NCBI GenBank assembly: GCA_001689445.1
Contig: LUJN01000030.1
Location: forward strand, 1-42,317
From: Bacteroidales bacterium M3
GTDB lineage: Bacteria > Bacteroidota > Bacteroidia > Bacteroidales > Muribaculaceae
Reading direction: 5' to 3'
Length of the DNA stretch: 42,317 nucleotides
Shown piece by piece: positions 13,025 through 21,466 of this stretch. The position numbers and the translations under genes were made by a program. Numbering within the stretch: the stretch's first letter is position 1; every line of letters starts with the position of its first letter. The notes under the pieces were generated by a model. The model was not told the origin of the DNA and ran no database searches. It worked only from the letters and a program-made list of their open reading frames with translations.

Positions 13025-14464
13025 TTAGCGGTTGACGTAGACGGCATACTGGCCGGGGGCGAGCTGCGTGGGGAACGGCTCGGGGGCGGCGGTGAAGAAG
13101 TTGATGGTGGTGCTGTTGGCCTCAGGGGCATTAGCAGTGTAAGCGACATCTACGGTGTCCTTGCCGAGGTTGGTGAACACGAATACCGTCGACCCGTCGA
13201 CCGAGCGGGAGAATATATAGAGGTCGTCGGAGGTCGTCGGGTAACGCTTCATCTCGCCACCCGCCGTGCCGGCTGCGAGGGCCTTCTGGGTGTGCTTGAG
13301 GTGGTTGAGCTTCTGATAGAAGGTGAAGTAGCTGTTGCGTGGTTCCCATGCGGGGGGATTGTCCTTGACAAAGAACTCGAAGGCACGATTCATGCCCGTC
13401 TCCTGGCCCGTGTAGATGAGGGGCATACCGGGGAGGGTGTATGAGAGGACGGCAAAGGCGTCGGTGAGGTTGCCGAGACGTTCAAACTCCGTACCCTCCC
13501 ATGAGTTGAGATCGTGGTTGGTGACCATGTTCATCAGATAGGTGTCCTTGGGGTATTCGGCAACCTGGTCGGCAAGCAGCGAGTCGATGGATACGGCGTG
13601 CTTGACGGGGAACGTGCGCATCTCCTCACCCTCTTTTTTGAAGGTGTATTGTCCGGCGGTGGCGGCAATCTCGCTGAAAAGGTCTTTCATCGGCCAGTTG
13701 TAGCCCATGTCAAACCCGTTTTTCTGCAACGCGGGCACCGATGCCTCGGCGAGCATGAACAGGTCGGGCTTTACGGCCTGGAGCTGGGGGCGCGTCTCGT
13801 CCCAGAAGTCCACGGGCACCTCCATGGCCACGTCGCAGCGGAAGCCGTCGACGCCAACCTCGGTGAGCCAGTATTTGAACGCGTCGACCATGGCGGCACG
13901 CATCTCGCGGTTGGCGTAGTCGAGCTTGTAGACGTCGGTCCAGTCATACGGACCGTACATCTTGCCGAGGGAGTCTTTTGCATACCATTCGGGATGCTCG
14001 GTGACCCAGCGGTTGTCACATCCTGTGTGGTTGGGCACCCAGTCGAGGATGACTTTCATGCCCAGCTCATGGGCCTTTGCGACGGTCTTCTTGAACTGGT
14101 CGACGGTGCCAAACTCGGGGTTGAACGCCGTGTAGTCGCGCACGGCGTAGTAGCTTCCGAGACCGCCTTTGCGGTTAAGCTCGGAGATGGGGTAGACGGG
14201 CATGAACCATAGGATGTCCACGCCGAGTTCCTTGAGGCGCGGGAGTTCGCGCTCGAATGAGGTGATGTTGCCCGAGTCGGTGTACTGGCGCAGGTTGACC
14301 TCATAGATGACCGCATTGCGGCTCCAGTCGGGGTGGTTGACGGTAGTGTAGGTCGAGTCGCGCTGCTCGGTCGCGTCCTGGGCGGCGTTTTTGCGTGAGT
14401 TGCATGCGGCAAGCAGGGTGCCGGCCACTCCTACGGCAAGGAGGATGATGAGGAATGTTCTCAT
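13025..14464 (-). CDS. GH13 alpha-amylase-family lipoprotein
   Basis: A 479-residue glycoside hydrolase acting on alpha-glucans, probably periplasmic or surface-anchored. The signal peptide ends LLAAC, giving lipidated C21. The GH13 regions are complete: DWVPNH (141-146), GFRCD with nucleophile D211, LAEA with acid/base E240, and TNHD (H317, D318). A C-terminal beta domain follows from about 400. It has neither the starch-binding modules nor the T9SS-like tail of the amylase at 5960-8050. Whether it is an amylase, maltogenic or trehalose-type enzyme cannot be settled from the sequence. It has its own consensus promoter. Confidence 0.93.
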   Translation of the reverse strand: MRTFLIILLAVGVAGTLLAACNSRKNAAQDATEQRDSTYTTVNHPDWSRNAVIYEVNLRQYTDSGNITSFERELPRLKELGVDILWFMPVYPISELNRKGGLGSYYAVRDYTAFNPEFGTVDQFKKTVAKAHELGMKVILDWVPNHTGCDNRWVTEHPEWYAKDSLGKMYGPYDWTDVYKLDYANREMRAAMVDAFKYWLTEVGVDGFRCDVAMEVPVDFWDETRPQLQAVKPDLFMLAEASVPALQKNGFDMGYNWPMKDLFSEIAATAGQYTFKKEGEEMRTFPVKHAVSIDSLLADQVAEYPKDTYLMNMVTNHDLNSWEGTEFERLGNLTDAFAVLSYTLPGMPLIYTGQETGMNRAFEFFVKDNPPAWEPRNSYFTFYQKLNHLKHTQKALAAGTAGGEMKRYPTTSDDLYIFSRSVDGSTVFVFTNLGKDTVDVAYTANAPEANSTTINFFTAAPEPFPTQLAPGQYAVYVNR

Positions 14465-14502
14465 AAGTCGTTAGTTGAATAAGTGAAAAAGTTGTTTTAC
14501 AG

Positions 14503-14534
14503 CAAAGATAGGGGTTGGCGCGGATATTTGCAAA
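14503..14534 (-). promoter_or_regulatory. Promoter of the GH13 lipoprotein gene
   Basis: On the minus strand, TTTG (14531-14534), a 20-nt spacer and TATCTTTG (14503-14510), 38 nt upstream of the start codon. Confidence 0.8.
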
Positions 14535-14571
14535 TTAACTCTTATGATTAAACACTCTCTTAACTTTTCCA

Positions 14572-16710
14572 TTACAGGCGGTTGCGCTGGTCGGGGGAGG
14601 CGCCGCGACCGCGATATTTGGAGCGGGTGGGGTTGAGGCGGTAGGTGACGGTGAGCTGTAGGTCACGGGTGTCGTAATGCTTGTCGATGGAGTTGGTGCT
14701 GATGGCGTCATAGATTGTGACGCGGGAGCTTGCCGTGGCAAACACGTCGTCGAGCGACAGCCTGACGGTCCAGGTGTCATTGGCAAACGCCTTGTAGAGG
14801 GCAAGGTTGCATTGCCATGTCGGGCGCACATGGAGGTTCTCGGCATCGCCGGCCGTGCGGCAGGAGAGGTCGGCGTTGAGCCACATGTCCCACGGCAGAT
14901 GGACGGCGTTGTTGAAGCGGAATACGCCTATAGGACGATTGAGATGCAGTGTCGAGCCGGCATGCACGAGGTTGAAGTCGCTAACCTCTACGGCAGCCAT
15001 CAGCACGGGATGCCAGCAGCCGAATGTCGGGGCATAGTTGGCCATCGCCGAGAATGTGTTGAATCGCGGCATGTTCTGCATCTGCAACAGCGTGACATCC
15101 GGGTTGCCGGGATAGGGGACAGTCTGCCACATGAAGTAGTTGTCGGTCGATGTGTAGTCGAGTTCCACGGCGAGGTCACGCCAAGTGGCCGAGAGCGTCA
15201 GGTTGTCTCGCAGGATTGGGCGCAGGTAGGGGTTGCCGCTTTCGTAGGTGTAGCGGTCTTTGTAGCGTATCGCCGAGTTGAGCTGTCCGAATGAGGGTCG
15301 GTTGGTCTTGCGGCTGTAGCTGAGGCGCATGTTGACCGCCCCGACAGGCATGGCGACGGTCGCCGAGGGGAAGAGCCGCCCGTCGCGGCGGCTCTCGTCG
15401 GGCTGCTTGATGCCGTAGAGGTAGAAACGGGAATCGGTGTACTCATACCGTAGCCCTGCGGAGAGGGTGACCGGGCCAAACTGCTGGGAGATGTCGGCGA
15501 AAGCCGCGACGATGGTTTCGTCAACGTGTGTGTCGGAGGGGGTGATGAATGGTGCCTCGGAGTTGTAGCGGTCGGTGCGGTCGATGTCGCTTGTCTCGGC
15601 ACCGAAGTTGAGGCGTCCTTTCCACACGGGGCGCGAGGCCGAGAGGTTGGCGGCTATGAGGCGGTTGGCGACATCGTTGCGGGTGGAGAATTGCCGTGGC
15701 GGGTTGGGTGTGGGCTGTTCGTTGAGGAGGTTGTCGCTGGCGTCGATCTTCCACAGTAGGTCGATGTTGGCGTCGAGTTGCCAGTTGCCGAATGTGCCGT
15801 TGTAATATCCGCTCAACAGGTGCTGACGGCCATATGAGCTGTCATTTGAGGTGTTGGTTAGCTCGTCGGCGAGGATGCCGCCGATGCTGCGGAGGGAAGT
15901 GGATGAGCCGTAGGATGTGGAGGGGCGGAATGAGAAATCGTAGAACAGTCCGAATGTGTGGCCCGTGAGCGTGTAGTTGAACCCGGCTTTTGCCCGGTAG
16001 ACGGGGTAGATGGAACGCTCGCGGCCTGACGACCGGGTTGTCACGACGCCTGTAGGCAGATACTGCGTCTCGTCGAGGGAGTAGGCCGGACGCTCGCGGT
16101 AGTTCTCATAGTTGAGGTTGGCAAACAGGTCGAGACCGCTGCGTCGCCAGTTGAGGTTGAGCTGCTCGAAGAGATAGGCATAGTGCTTGTAGCCGATGAC
16201 AGTGCGGTCGCTCAGGGAGAATCCCTCGCCCACCGGGGCAATCGTGGTGACGCGGATGACGGCGTTGACCGTCGCGTCGTAGCGTGAGCCGGGATTGGTG
16301 ATGACCTCGACGTTCTTTATCGACGACGAGGGGAGCTGCTGTAGCTCGGAGAGGTCGCGTACGCGGCGTTCGTTGATGTAGACCACGGGCGTGCCGCGTC
16401 CTATGACCTCAAGCTCGCCGCCCGACAGGGTGACAAACGGCATCTTGCCGAGCAGTTGCAGCGTGGTACCGCTGTTGGCGAGGTAAGTGTCCTTGACGTC
16501 GACCATAAGGGCGTCTTTCTTGATTCTCACCGCCGGGCGACGTGCGGTGACGGTGATTTCGCCGAGGTCGTGAAACAGGCTGTCGATATTGAGCGTGTCG
16601 GAGTCCATGGCATATTCGATGGGGGATGGTTCTTCGGCATCGGGGGTCGTGGCAAGGGCGCACAGGGGGAGCGTGCAGAGCGTCAGCCCTGCAAGGGTAG
16701 ATTTGAGCAT
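14572..16710 (-). CDS. TonB-receptor-like outer-membrane beta-barrel protein
   Basis: A 712-residue outer-membrane barrel. The signal peptide is about 1-20. A plug-like domain covers about 50-155 (LGEITVTARRPAVRIKKDALMVDV, then INERRVRDLSELQQLPSSSIKNVEVITNPGSRYD), followed by a large barrel of the outer-membrane-beta-barrel family. The usual carboxypeptidase-like regulatory N-domain is absent. The C-terminus continues past the last strand with a basic tail (SKYRGRGASPDQRNRL). It is the third gene of a sigma/anti-sigma operon (41-nt gap), so the sigma pair probably controls or senses it. The substrate is unknown. Confidence 0.88.
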   Translation of the reverse strand: MLKSTLAGLTLCTLPLCALATTPDAEEPSPIEYAMDSDTLNIDSLFHDLGEITVTARRPAVRIKKDALMVDVKDTYLANSGTTLQLLGKMPFVTLSGGELEVIGRGTPVVYINERRVRDLSELQQLPSSSIKNVEVITNPGSRYDATVNAVIRVTTIAPVGEGFSLSDRTVIGYKHYAYLFEQLNLNWRRSGLDLFANLNYENYRERPAYSLDETQYLPTGVVTTRSSGRERSIYPVYRAKAGFNYTLTGHTFGLFYDFSFRPSTSYGSSTSLRSIGGILADELTNTSNDSSYGRQHLLSGYYNGTFGNWQLDANIDLLWKIDASDNLLNEQPTPNPPRQFSTRNDVANRLIAANLSASRPVWKGRLNFGAETSDIDRTDRYNSEAPFITPSDTHVDETIVAAFADISQQFGPVTLSAGLRYEYTDSRFYLYGIKQPDESRRDGRLFPSATVAMPVGAVNMRLSYSRKTNRPSFGQLNSAIRYKDRYTYESGNPYLRPILRDNLTLSATWRDLAVELDYTSTDNYFMWQTVPYPGNPDVTLLQMQNMPRFNTFSAMANYAPTFGCWHPVLMAAVEVSDFNLVHAGSTLHLNRPIGVFRFNNAVHLPWDMWLNADLSCRTAGDAENLHVRPTWQCNLALYKAFANDTWTVRLSLDDVFATASSRVTIYDAISTNSIDKHYDTRDLQLTVTYRLNPTRSKYRGRGASPDQRNRL

Positions 16711-16751
16711 GTTGATGTAATTAACTGGTGATTACTATATTGACTTTAGGA

Positions 16752-17906
16752 TTAGAGTCCTCCTACAAACAGCCATGAGCTGTCGGGCTGCTGCGAGAGG
16801 GTCAGGTTGTGTCGGCGTGTCGAGCCGTCGGGCATCAGGAGGGTATAGGGGACAAAGGTATAGTCATTGTCGCCCGAGTGGAACGGCGTGCCCACCGACA
16901 GCAGGCGTGCGCCGTCAAACGCTCCACGGTAGGTCGCGCTGACATCCGGCTCGATGAGGCGGTTGATGACCTCCTCGTCCCATGTCTCGAATGAGCCGAG
17001 CAGCGCGGCGGTCACGTCCTCGGGTGCCAGTCCCGCAAAGCCGCCGGTCATGCGCTCTATAAACTTTATGTCGGAGGGGAGTACCGTGAGGTCGCGGCGC
17101 GGGGCGTTGGCCGAGAGGCGGCGTATGCGCAGCACCTCCACCGGGTGTCCGTCGGCGACGACCGCCACCGATGCGTTGAGCAGCGCGCCCGACGAAGCGT
17201 CAAATGTGTACCGGCGTATGTTTTCAGACTCGGATATGGATAGATTTAGCATATACGGGTTGGCGAAGTTGCCACGGGGCATGGAACGCACGGAGAGCCG
17301 GATGGCGTCTCCATCGCGTGAGATCTTATACTCGTCCCCATCCGAGGCCAATGCGCGGGACAGCTCCGCTTCAAGTATGCGGTCGGGGGTGAGGAGTGTG
17401 GCGAGGTAGTCGAGGGAGGACGACGGGCGGGAGGCGACGTGCCATCCGATGCCGAGCGACGGTATCCACACGTGGCTGTCGGATCCGGAGCCGGCGGCGA
17501 CGCGTCCCCCCTTGTCCACGCGCCAGCGCAGCAGGGTGTCGTTGGATAGTATATTGATGCGGTGGGTGACAAACGGCGCGTCGAGGTCGATAAACGAGAA
17601 ATTTTCCATCGGGTAGGTGCGCACGTCCACCTCCATCTCGATTGACCGCGAGGGAGTGAGCGATGTGATGGCGTCCTGTAGGAGACGTGTCGCCGTCACG
17701 GGATGGGGAAGCAGTATTATGGCGAGGATGGCTGCGGCGGTTATCGCTGTAGCCACAAGGCTGAGTATAAGCCGTCGGTGGGGACGACGCTTGGGGGTCG
17801 GGCGCATGTGCCTCATATCGTTGTCGAGACGTGAGCGCAGGCTCTCGGAGGCGCGTGCCTCACATCGGGGCTTAAGCTGATCGAGCAGGTCGTTATACTG
17901 GTCCAT
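16752..17906 (-). CDS. Single-pass membrane protein, putative anti-sigma factor
   Basis: A 384-residue protein with a short basic cytoplasmic N-terminus (about 1-43), one transmembrane helix at about 45-68 (LILSLVATAITAAAILAIILL) and a large periplasmic part with beta-rich, LolA-like character (VDKGGRV, VWIPSLGIGW, YTFDASSGALLNASV). It lies 3 nt after the ECF sigma gene, the usual place of an anti-sigma factor, although I see no clear zinc anti-sigma motif. The role is inferred from order and topology. The periplasmic domain may sense an envelope signal or lipid. Confidence 0.7.
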   Translation of the reverse strand: MDQYNDLLDQLKPRCEARASESLRSRLDNDMRHMRPTPKRRPHRRLILSLVATAITAAAILAIILLPHPVTATRLLQDAITSLTPSRSIEMEVDVRTYPMENFSFIDLDAPFVTHRINILSNDTLLRWRVDKGGRVAAGSGSDSHVWIPSLGIGWHVASRPSSSLDYLATLLTPDRILEAELSRALASDGDEYKISRDGDAIRLSVRSMPRGNFANPYMLNLSISESENIRRYTFDASSGALLNASVAVVADGHPVEVLRIRRLSANAPRRDLTVLPSDIKFIERMTGGFAGLAPEDVTAALLGSFETWDEEVINRLIEPDVSATYRGAFDGARLLSVGTPFHSGDNDYTFVPYTLLMPDGSTRRHNLTLSQQPDSSWLFVGGL

Positions 17907-17909
17907 GAG

Positions 17910-18395
17910 TTATTGTTTTGAGGATGAGATATTGTGTCGCAGGCGGTTCATGCCTGAGGCGTAACGGTATTGGACTGTCGTCGGGGCGAGGTCGAGCACA
18001 CGCCCTATCTCGGCGAATGAAAGCCCGTCGACGGCACGCATCAGGATGACCTCGCGCTCGCGGTCGGGCAGCGAGACGAGCAGCGCGTGGATGCGCTCGT
18101 GCTCGGCTTGAAGTTCGGTGTCTTCCACGGCTGTGTCGGGTGGGTCGATGCCGTCGAGGGGTAGTGTGGCAATGTCGCGCAGGTGGCTCCGGCATAGGTT
18201 AAGGGTAGTCTTGAACAGGTACATCCGCAGGCTCTCGGGCGATATGCCGCCGAGGTCGCGGTCGAGTAGACGCAGACAGGCATTGTGGACGATGTCCTCG
18301 GCATCGGCGCGGTTGCCTACACGGAAGAAGGCAAACCGGAACAGGTAGTCGAGGTTTTGCTCGATGACTTGGTGTATGGCGGGTGTCGTGGGCAT
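17910..18395 (-). CDS. ECF-family RNA polymerase sigma factor
   Basis: A 161-residue sigma-70 factor with only regions 2 and 4. Region 2 is at about 12-75 (YLFRFAFFRVGNRADAEDIVHNACLRLL). Region 4 is at about 105-155 (LPDREREVILMRAVDGLSFAEIGRVLDLAPTTVQYRYASGMNRLR), with a helix-turn-helix. It directs transcription of a small regulon, probably including its own operon. It is followed immediately by a membrane anti-sigma candidate and a barrel gene. No standard TAnnTTTG box is seen upstream, consistent with self-recognition of a different promoter. Confidence 0.95.
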   Translation of the reverse strand: MPTTPAIHQVIEQNLDYLFRFAFFRVGNRADAEDIVHNACLRLLDRDLGGISPESLRMYLFKTTLNLCRSHLRDIATLPLDGIDPPDTAVEDTELQAEHERIHALLVSLPDREREVILMRAVDGLSFAEIGRVLDLAPTTVQYRYASGMNRLRHNISSSKQ

Positions 18396-18477
18396 CGTGG
18401 TTGTCGGTTTTATCTATAGGACGCGGGGCGACGGGAAATCAACGGATTTTTTGTGTTAAAAAATCGTCAGAAAATGG

Positions 18478-18517
18478 TTAAGGACCTTAAGGTCTTTAAC
18501 GTCCTTAAGGTCCTTAA
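18478..18517 (-). terminator. 15-bp TTAAGG palindrome, probable terminator after panB
   Basis: Perfect arms (18478-18492 with 18503-18517) around a 10-nt loop, built from ttaaggacc/ggtccttaa words that are themselves palindromic. It lies between the end of panB and the start of the sigma gene. A second small inverted repeat (18445-18452 with 18458-18465) lies just upstream of the sigma gene. Confidence 0.6.
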
Positions 18518-18544
18518 TGGTTTTGTCGCAATCTTGCGGGGGAT

Positions 18545-19366
18545 TTAGTATTGCTCCTTCTCGTTGGGGAAGTCGGAGGTCTTCACGTCATCGACGTAGT
18601 GGCTGACAGCTGATGTTATCACAGTGTCGAGGTCGGCGTAGCGGCGCAGGAATCGTGGGGAGAAGCCCTTGTTGATGCCGAGCATGTCGTGCATCACGAG
18701 CACCTGACCGTCGGTGCCGCCTCCGGCTCCGATGCCGATGGTCGGTATTGAGAGGGTCTTGGATACTTCAGTGGCAAGGGTAGCCGGAATCTTTTCAAGG
18801 ACTATAGAGAAACAGCCGATTTCCTGCAACAGCAGGGCATCCTCCATTAGTTTCCGAGCCTCGGCCTCCTCTTTGGCGCGTACGGCATAGGTGCCAAACT
18901 TGTTGATGGACTGCGGCGTGAGGCCGAGATGCCCCATCACGGGGATTCCGGCGCAGAGTATGCGCTCGATTGACTCGCGTATCTCGGCACCCCCCTCGAG
19001 CTTGAGGCAGTCGGCATGGGTCTCCTTCATCACGCGGATGGCCGATGCAAGGGCCTCCTTGGAGTTGCCCTGGTAGGTGCCGAAAGGCAGGTCGACCACC
19101 ACGAGGGCGCGGCGTACGGCTTTCATCACCGACTTGCCGTGGTATATCATCTGGTCGAGGGTGATGGGCAGCGTGGTGACGTTGCCCGCCATGACGTTTG
19201 ACGCCGAGTCGCCGACGAGGATGGCGTCGACGCCGGCCTCGTCGATGAGGCGTGCCATGGAGTAGTCATAGGCCGTGAGCATCGCTATCTTCTCGCCCCG
19301 CTGTTTCATCTCTATGAGGCGGTGGGTCGTGACCTTGCGGCGGTCTTCTGCTGCGTATGTTGACAT
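18545..19366 (-). CDS. panB: 3-methyl-2-oxobutanoate hydroxymethyltransferase
   Basis: A 273-residue first-step enzyme of pantothenate synthesis, adding a hydroxymethyl group from methylene-THF to 2-oxoisovalerate. Metal ligands D53 (LVGDS) and D92 (VVDLP), and catalytic E191 (VLEKIP), are all present. The GIGAGGGTDGQVLVMHDMLG block is typical. Length fits the family. It starts 15 nt after serS in the same direction, so they are probably co-transcribed. panC and panD are not in the window. Confidence 0.97.
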   Translation of the reverse strand: MSTYAAEDRRKVTTHRLIEMKQRGEKIAMLTAYDYSMARLIDEAGVDAILVGDSASNVMAGNVTTLPITLDQMIYHGKSVMKAVRRALVVVDLPFGTYQGNSKEALASAIRVMKETHADCLKLEGGAEIRESIERILCAGIPVMGHLGLTPQSINKFGTYAVRAKEEAEARKLMEDALLLQEIGCFSIVLEKIPATLATEVSKTLSIPTIGIGAGGGTDGQVLVMHDMLGINKGFSPRFLRRYADLDTVITSAVSHYVDDVKTSDFPNEKEQY

Positions 19367-19381
19367 AAGCGTGTCGGTTTT

Positions 19382-20653
19382 TTAGTCGATTATGTCAAAT
19401 CCGGTGTACCTGACGAGGCACTCGGGGACACGAATGCCCTCCGGGGTCTGGTTGTTCTCAAGCAGGGCCGCCATGATGCGCGGCAGGGCGAGGGCCGAGC
19501 CGTTGAGGGTGTGGCACAGGTGGGTCTTCTTGTCGTCGCCACGGTAGCGGCACTTCAGGCGGTTGGCCTGATAGGTCTCAAAGTTGGACACCGAGCTGAC
19601 CTCAAGCCAGCGCTTTTGTGCGGCCGAGAACACCTCGAAGTCAAATGTGATGGCCGAGGTGAAGCTCATGTCGCCGCCGCAGAGGCGCAGGATGTGCCAG
19701 GGAAGCCCGAGCTTGTCAAGCAGCGACTGCACGTGGTCTTTCATCTCCTCAAGCGCGGCATATGAGTTCTCGGGCTTCTCGATGCGCACGATTTCCACCT
19801 TGTCAAACTGGTGTAGGCGGTTGAGCCCGCGCACATCCTTGCCGTAGCTGCCGGCCTCGCGGCGGAAGCAGGCCGAGTAGGCGCAATTCTTGACGGGAAG
19901 CTGCGAGTCGTTTAGGATGACATCGCGGTAGATGTTGGTGACGGGCACCTCGGCGGTGGGGATGAGGTAGAGGTTGTCGACCTCGCAGTGGTACATCTGT
20001 CCCTCTTTGTCGGGGAGCTGTCCTGTGCCGTAGCCCGATGCCTCGTTGACAACATAGGGGGGCTGGATTTCGAGGTAGCCAGCGCGTCCCGCCTCGTCGA
20101 GGAAGAACTGTATGAGCGCGCGCTGCAGGCGTGCGCCTTTCCCCTTGTAGACGGGGAAGCCGGCACCTGTGATTTTCACGCCGAGGTCAAAGTCGATGAG
20201 GTCATATTTCTTGGCGAGGTCCCAATGGGGCAGCGCGTCGGCGGGGAGGTCGGGCATCGGGCCGCCGGTCTTCTCGACCACATTGTCCTCGGCAGTACGC
20301 CCTTCGGGCACCATGTCGCAGGGGACGTTGGGGATGGTGAGGAGGATGTCGCGTATCTCGGTCTCGGCATTGGCGAGCTTGTCGGCCACGGCCTTCTGCT
20401 CCTCCTTGAGGGTGGCTACAGCCGACTTTGCCTCCTCGGCAGCATCTTTCTTCCCCTCTTTCATGAGGGCGCCGATTGATGCGGCGAGCTTCTTCAGCTC
20501 GGCAGCCTTATTGTCGTTCTCAAGCTGGAGGCTGCGGCGCATCGCGTCAAGCTCGATGATGCGCCCTATCTTTTCCTGTGCGTCAAACCCCTTGACGGCG
20601 AGACGCCGTATGATTTGGGCGGGGTCCTGGTTGATCTGTTGAAGAGTAAGCAT
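19382..20653 (-). CDS. serS: Seryl-tRNA synthetase
   Basis: A 423-residue class II synthetase charging tRNA-Ser. The N-terminal antiparallel coiled coil that contacts the long tRNA arm covers about 30-105 (KAAELKKLAASIGALMKEGKK...). The catalytic domain has TAEVPVTN, motif 2 (ACFRREAGSYGKDVRGLNRLHQFDKVE) and motif 3 (NGSALALPRIMAALLENNQ). The small changes in motif 3 relative to the common NGSGLAVGR are typical of Bacteroidales copies. The start ATG is supported by alignment with MLxxxx-type N-termini. Confidence 0.97.
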   Translation of the reverse strand: MLTLQQINQDPAQIIRRLAVKGFDAQEKIGRIIELDAMRRSLQLENDNKAAELKKLAASIGALMKEGKKDAAEEAKSAVATLKEEQKAVADKLANAETEIRDILLTIPNVPCDMVPEGRTAEDNVVEKTGGPMPDLPADALPHWDLAKKYDLIDFDLGVKITGAGFPVYKGKGARLQRALIQFFLDEAGRAGYLEIQPPYVVNEASGYGTGQLPDKEGQMYHCEVDNLYLIPTAEVPVTNIYRDVILNDSQLPVKNCAYSACFRREAGSYGKDVRGLNRLHQFDKVEIVRIEKPENSYAALEEMKDHVQSLLDKLGLPWHILRLCGGDMSFTSAITFDFEVFSAAQKRWLEVSSVSNFETYQANRLKCRYRGDDKKTHLCHTLNGSALALPRIMAALLENNQTPEGIRVPECLVRYTGFDIID

Positions 20654-20668
20654 TGTTATTGGGGTTGT

Positions 20669-20706
20669 TTCCCGCCCGATTTTGGCGTGTGACGCCCCGG
20701 CGGGAA
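20669..20706 (-). other. Nested hairpins between the YqeY-like gene and serS
   Basis: The outer 8-bp stem (20669-20676 with 20699-20706) encloses a 5-bp stem (20684-20688 with 20692-20696). It sits in the 78-nt gap upstream of serS and could be a terminator for the YqeY-like gene or a serS leader structure. It does not look like a T-box. Confidence 0.45.
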
Positions 20707-20731
20707 TGATTGGTTATTGTTGTACGGTCTC

Positions 20732-21184
20732 TCAGCAGGAGAGCAGCTCCTTTACCTTTGCCGAGATGGCACGGCCTTCGGCACGCCCGGCAAGAGCCTT
20801 GGAGGCGATACCCATCACGCGGCCCATGTCCTTGGGGCCTGAGGCTCCCGCCTGAGATATTATTGCTTTCAGTTCGGCGGTAAGTTCCTCGTCGGAGAGC
20901 TGTCTCGGGAGGTATTCCTCAATGACGGCTGCCTCAGCAAGCTCGTTGTCGGCGAGGTCGGGTCGCGATTGCGAGGCGTATATCGCCGCGCTCTCCTTGC
21001 GCTGCTTCACCATCTTGACGAGTATCTTCATCGCGGCATCGTCGCTGAGGGTGCCATCGCCGCCCTTAGCGGTCTTTGCCTCAAGAAATTCCTTTTTAAT
21101 GCCGCGCAGTGTCTCAAGGCGCACCTTGTCCTTGGCCAGCATGGCCGACTTGATGTCGGCACTGATTTTGTCGAATAAATCCAT
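20732..21184 (-). CDS. GatB/YqeY-domain protein
   Basis: A 150-residue all-helical YqeY-family protein, related to the tail domain of GatB that binds tRNA. N-terminal DLFDKISADIKSAMLAKDKVRLETLRGIKKEF and the EEYLPRQLSDEEL and GPKDMGRVMG segments are typical. Its role in this free-standing form is not established; a tRNA-related job is inferred from homology. It reads toward serS, 78 nt away. Confidence 0.93.
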   Translation of the reverse strand: MDLFDKISADIKSAMLAKDKVRLETLRGIKKEFLEAKTAKGGDGTLSDDAAMKILVKMVKQRKESAAIYASQSRPDLADNELAEAAVIEEYLPRQLSDEELTAELKAIISQAGASGPKDMGRVMGIASKALAGRAEGRAISAKVKELLSC

Positions 21185-21227
21185 GGCTCTGTTATGTGAT
21201 TGTCCTGAATGTCTAAAATGTTGAGCG

Positions 21228-21235
21228 CAAAATTA
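21228..21235 (-). promoter_or_regulatory. -7 box for the YqeY-like gene
   Basis: TAATTTTG on the minus strand, 44 nt upstream of the start. No clear -33 element is seen. Confidence 0.5.
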
Positions 21236-21338
21236 CTATATTTTTGAATAAGGAGTGCCGGAAGTGACGTTTTTTTGGCGTCGACAGGACGATATAAGCC
21301 GAAGTATAGCTAAAAATGCGCCTAAAATGGACGTATAG

Positions 21339-21370
21339 TTGTATTGTATGGATAAAAATAGCTACCTTTG
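21339..21370 (+). promoter_or_regulatory. Promoter of the exopolysaccharide operon
   Basis: TTG at 21339-21341, a 21-nt spacer and TACCTTTG at 21363-21370, giving a leader of about 90 nt before the first gene. No UpxY-type antiterminator gene or invertible-promoter repeats are seen. Confidence 0.7.
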
Positions 21371-21466
21371 CAAAATTAATGGGATACAATAAAAAGCTAA
21401 TGCTGTCGTTAATAGATTGAAAAAAGTGCCGATTGTTAGTGTCCTATACATCAAATAGACCGAAAT

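Noticed and set aside
13514..14212. 232-residue plus-strand frame over the GH13 lipoprotein gene
   Set aside because: Antisense shadow; the minus-strand frame has all four GH13 motifs.
20657..20706. T-box riboswitch upstream of serS
   Set aside because: No T-box consensus or specifier loop is visible; only small nested hairpins are seen.
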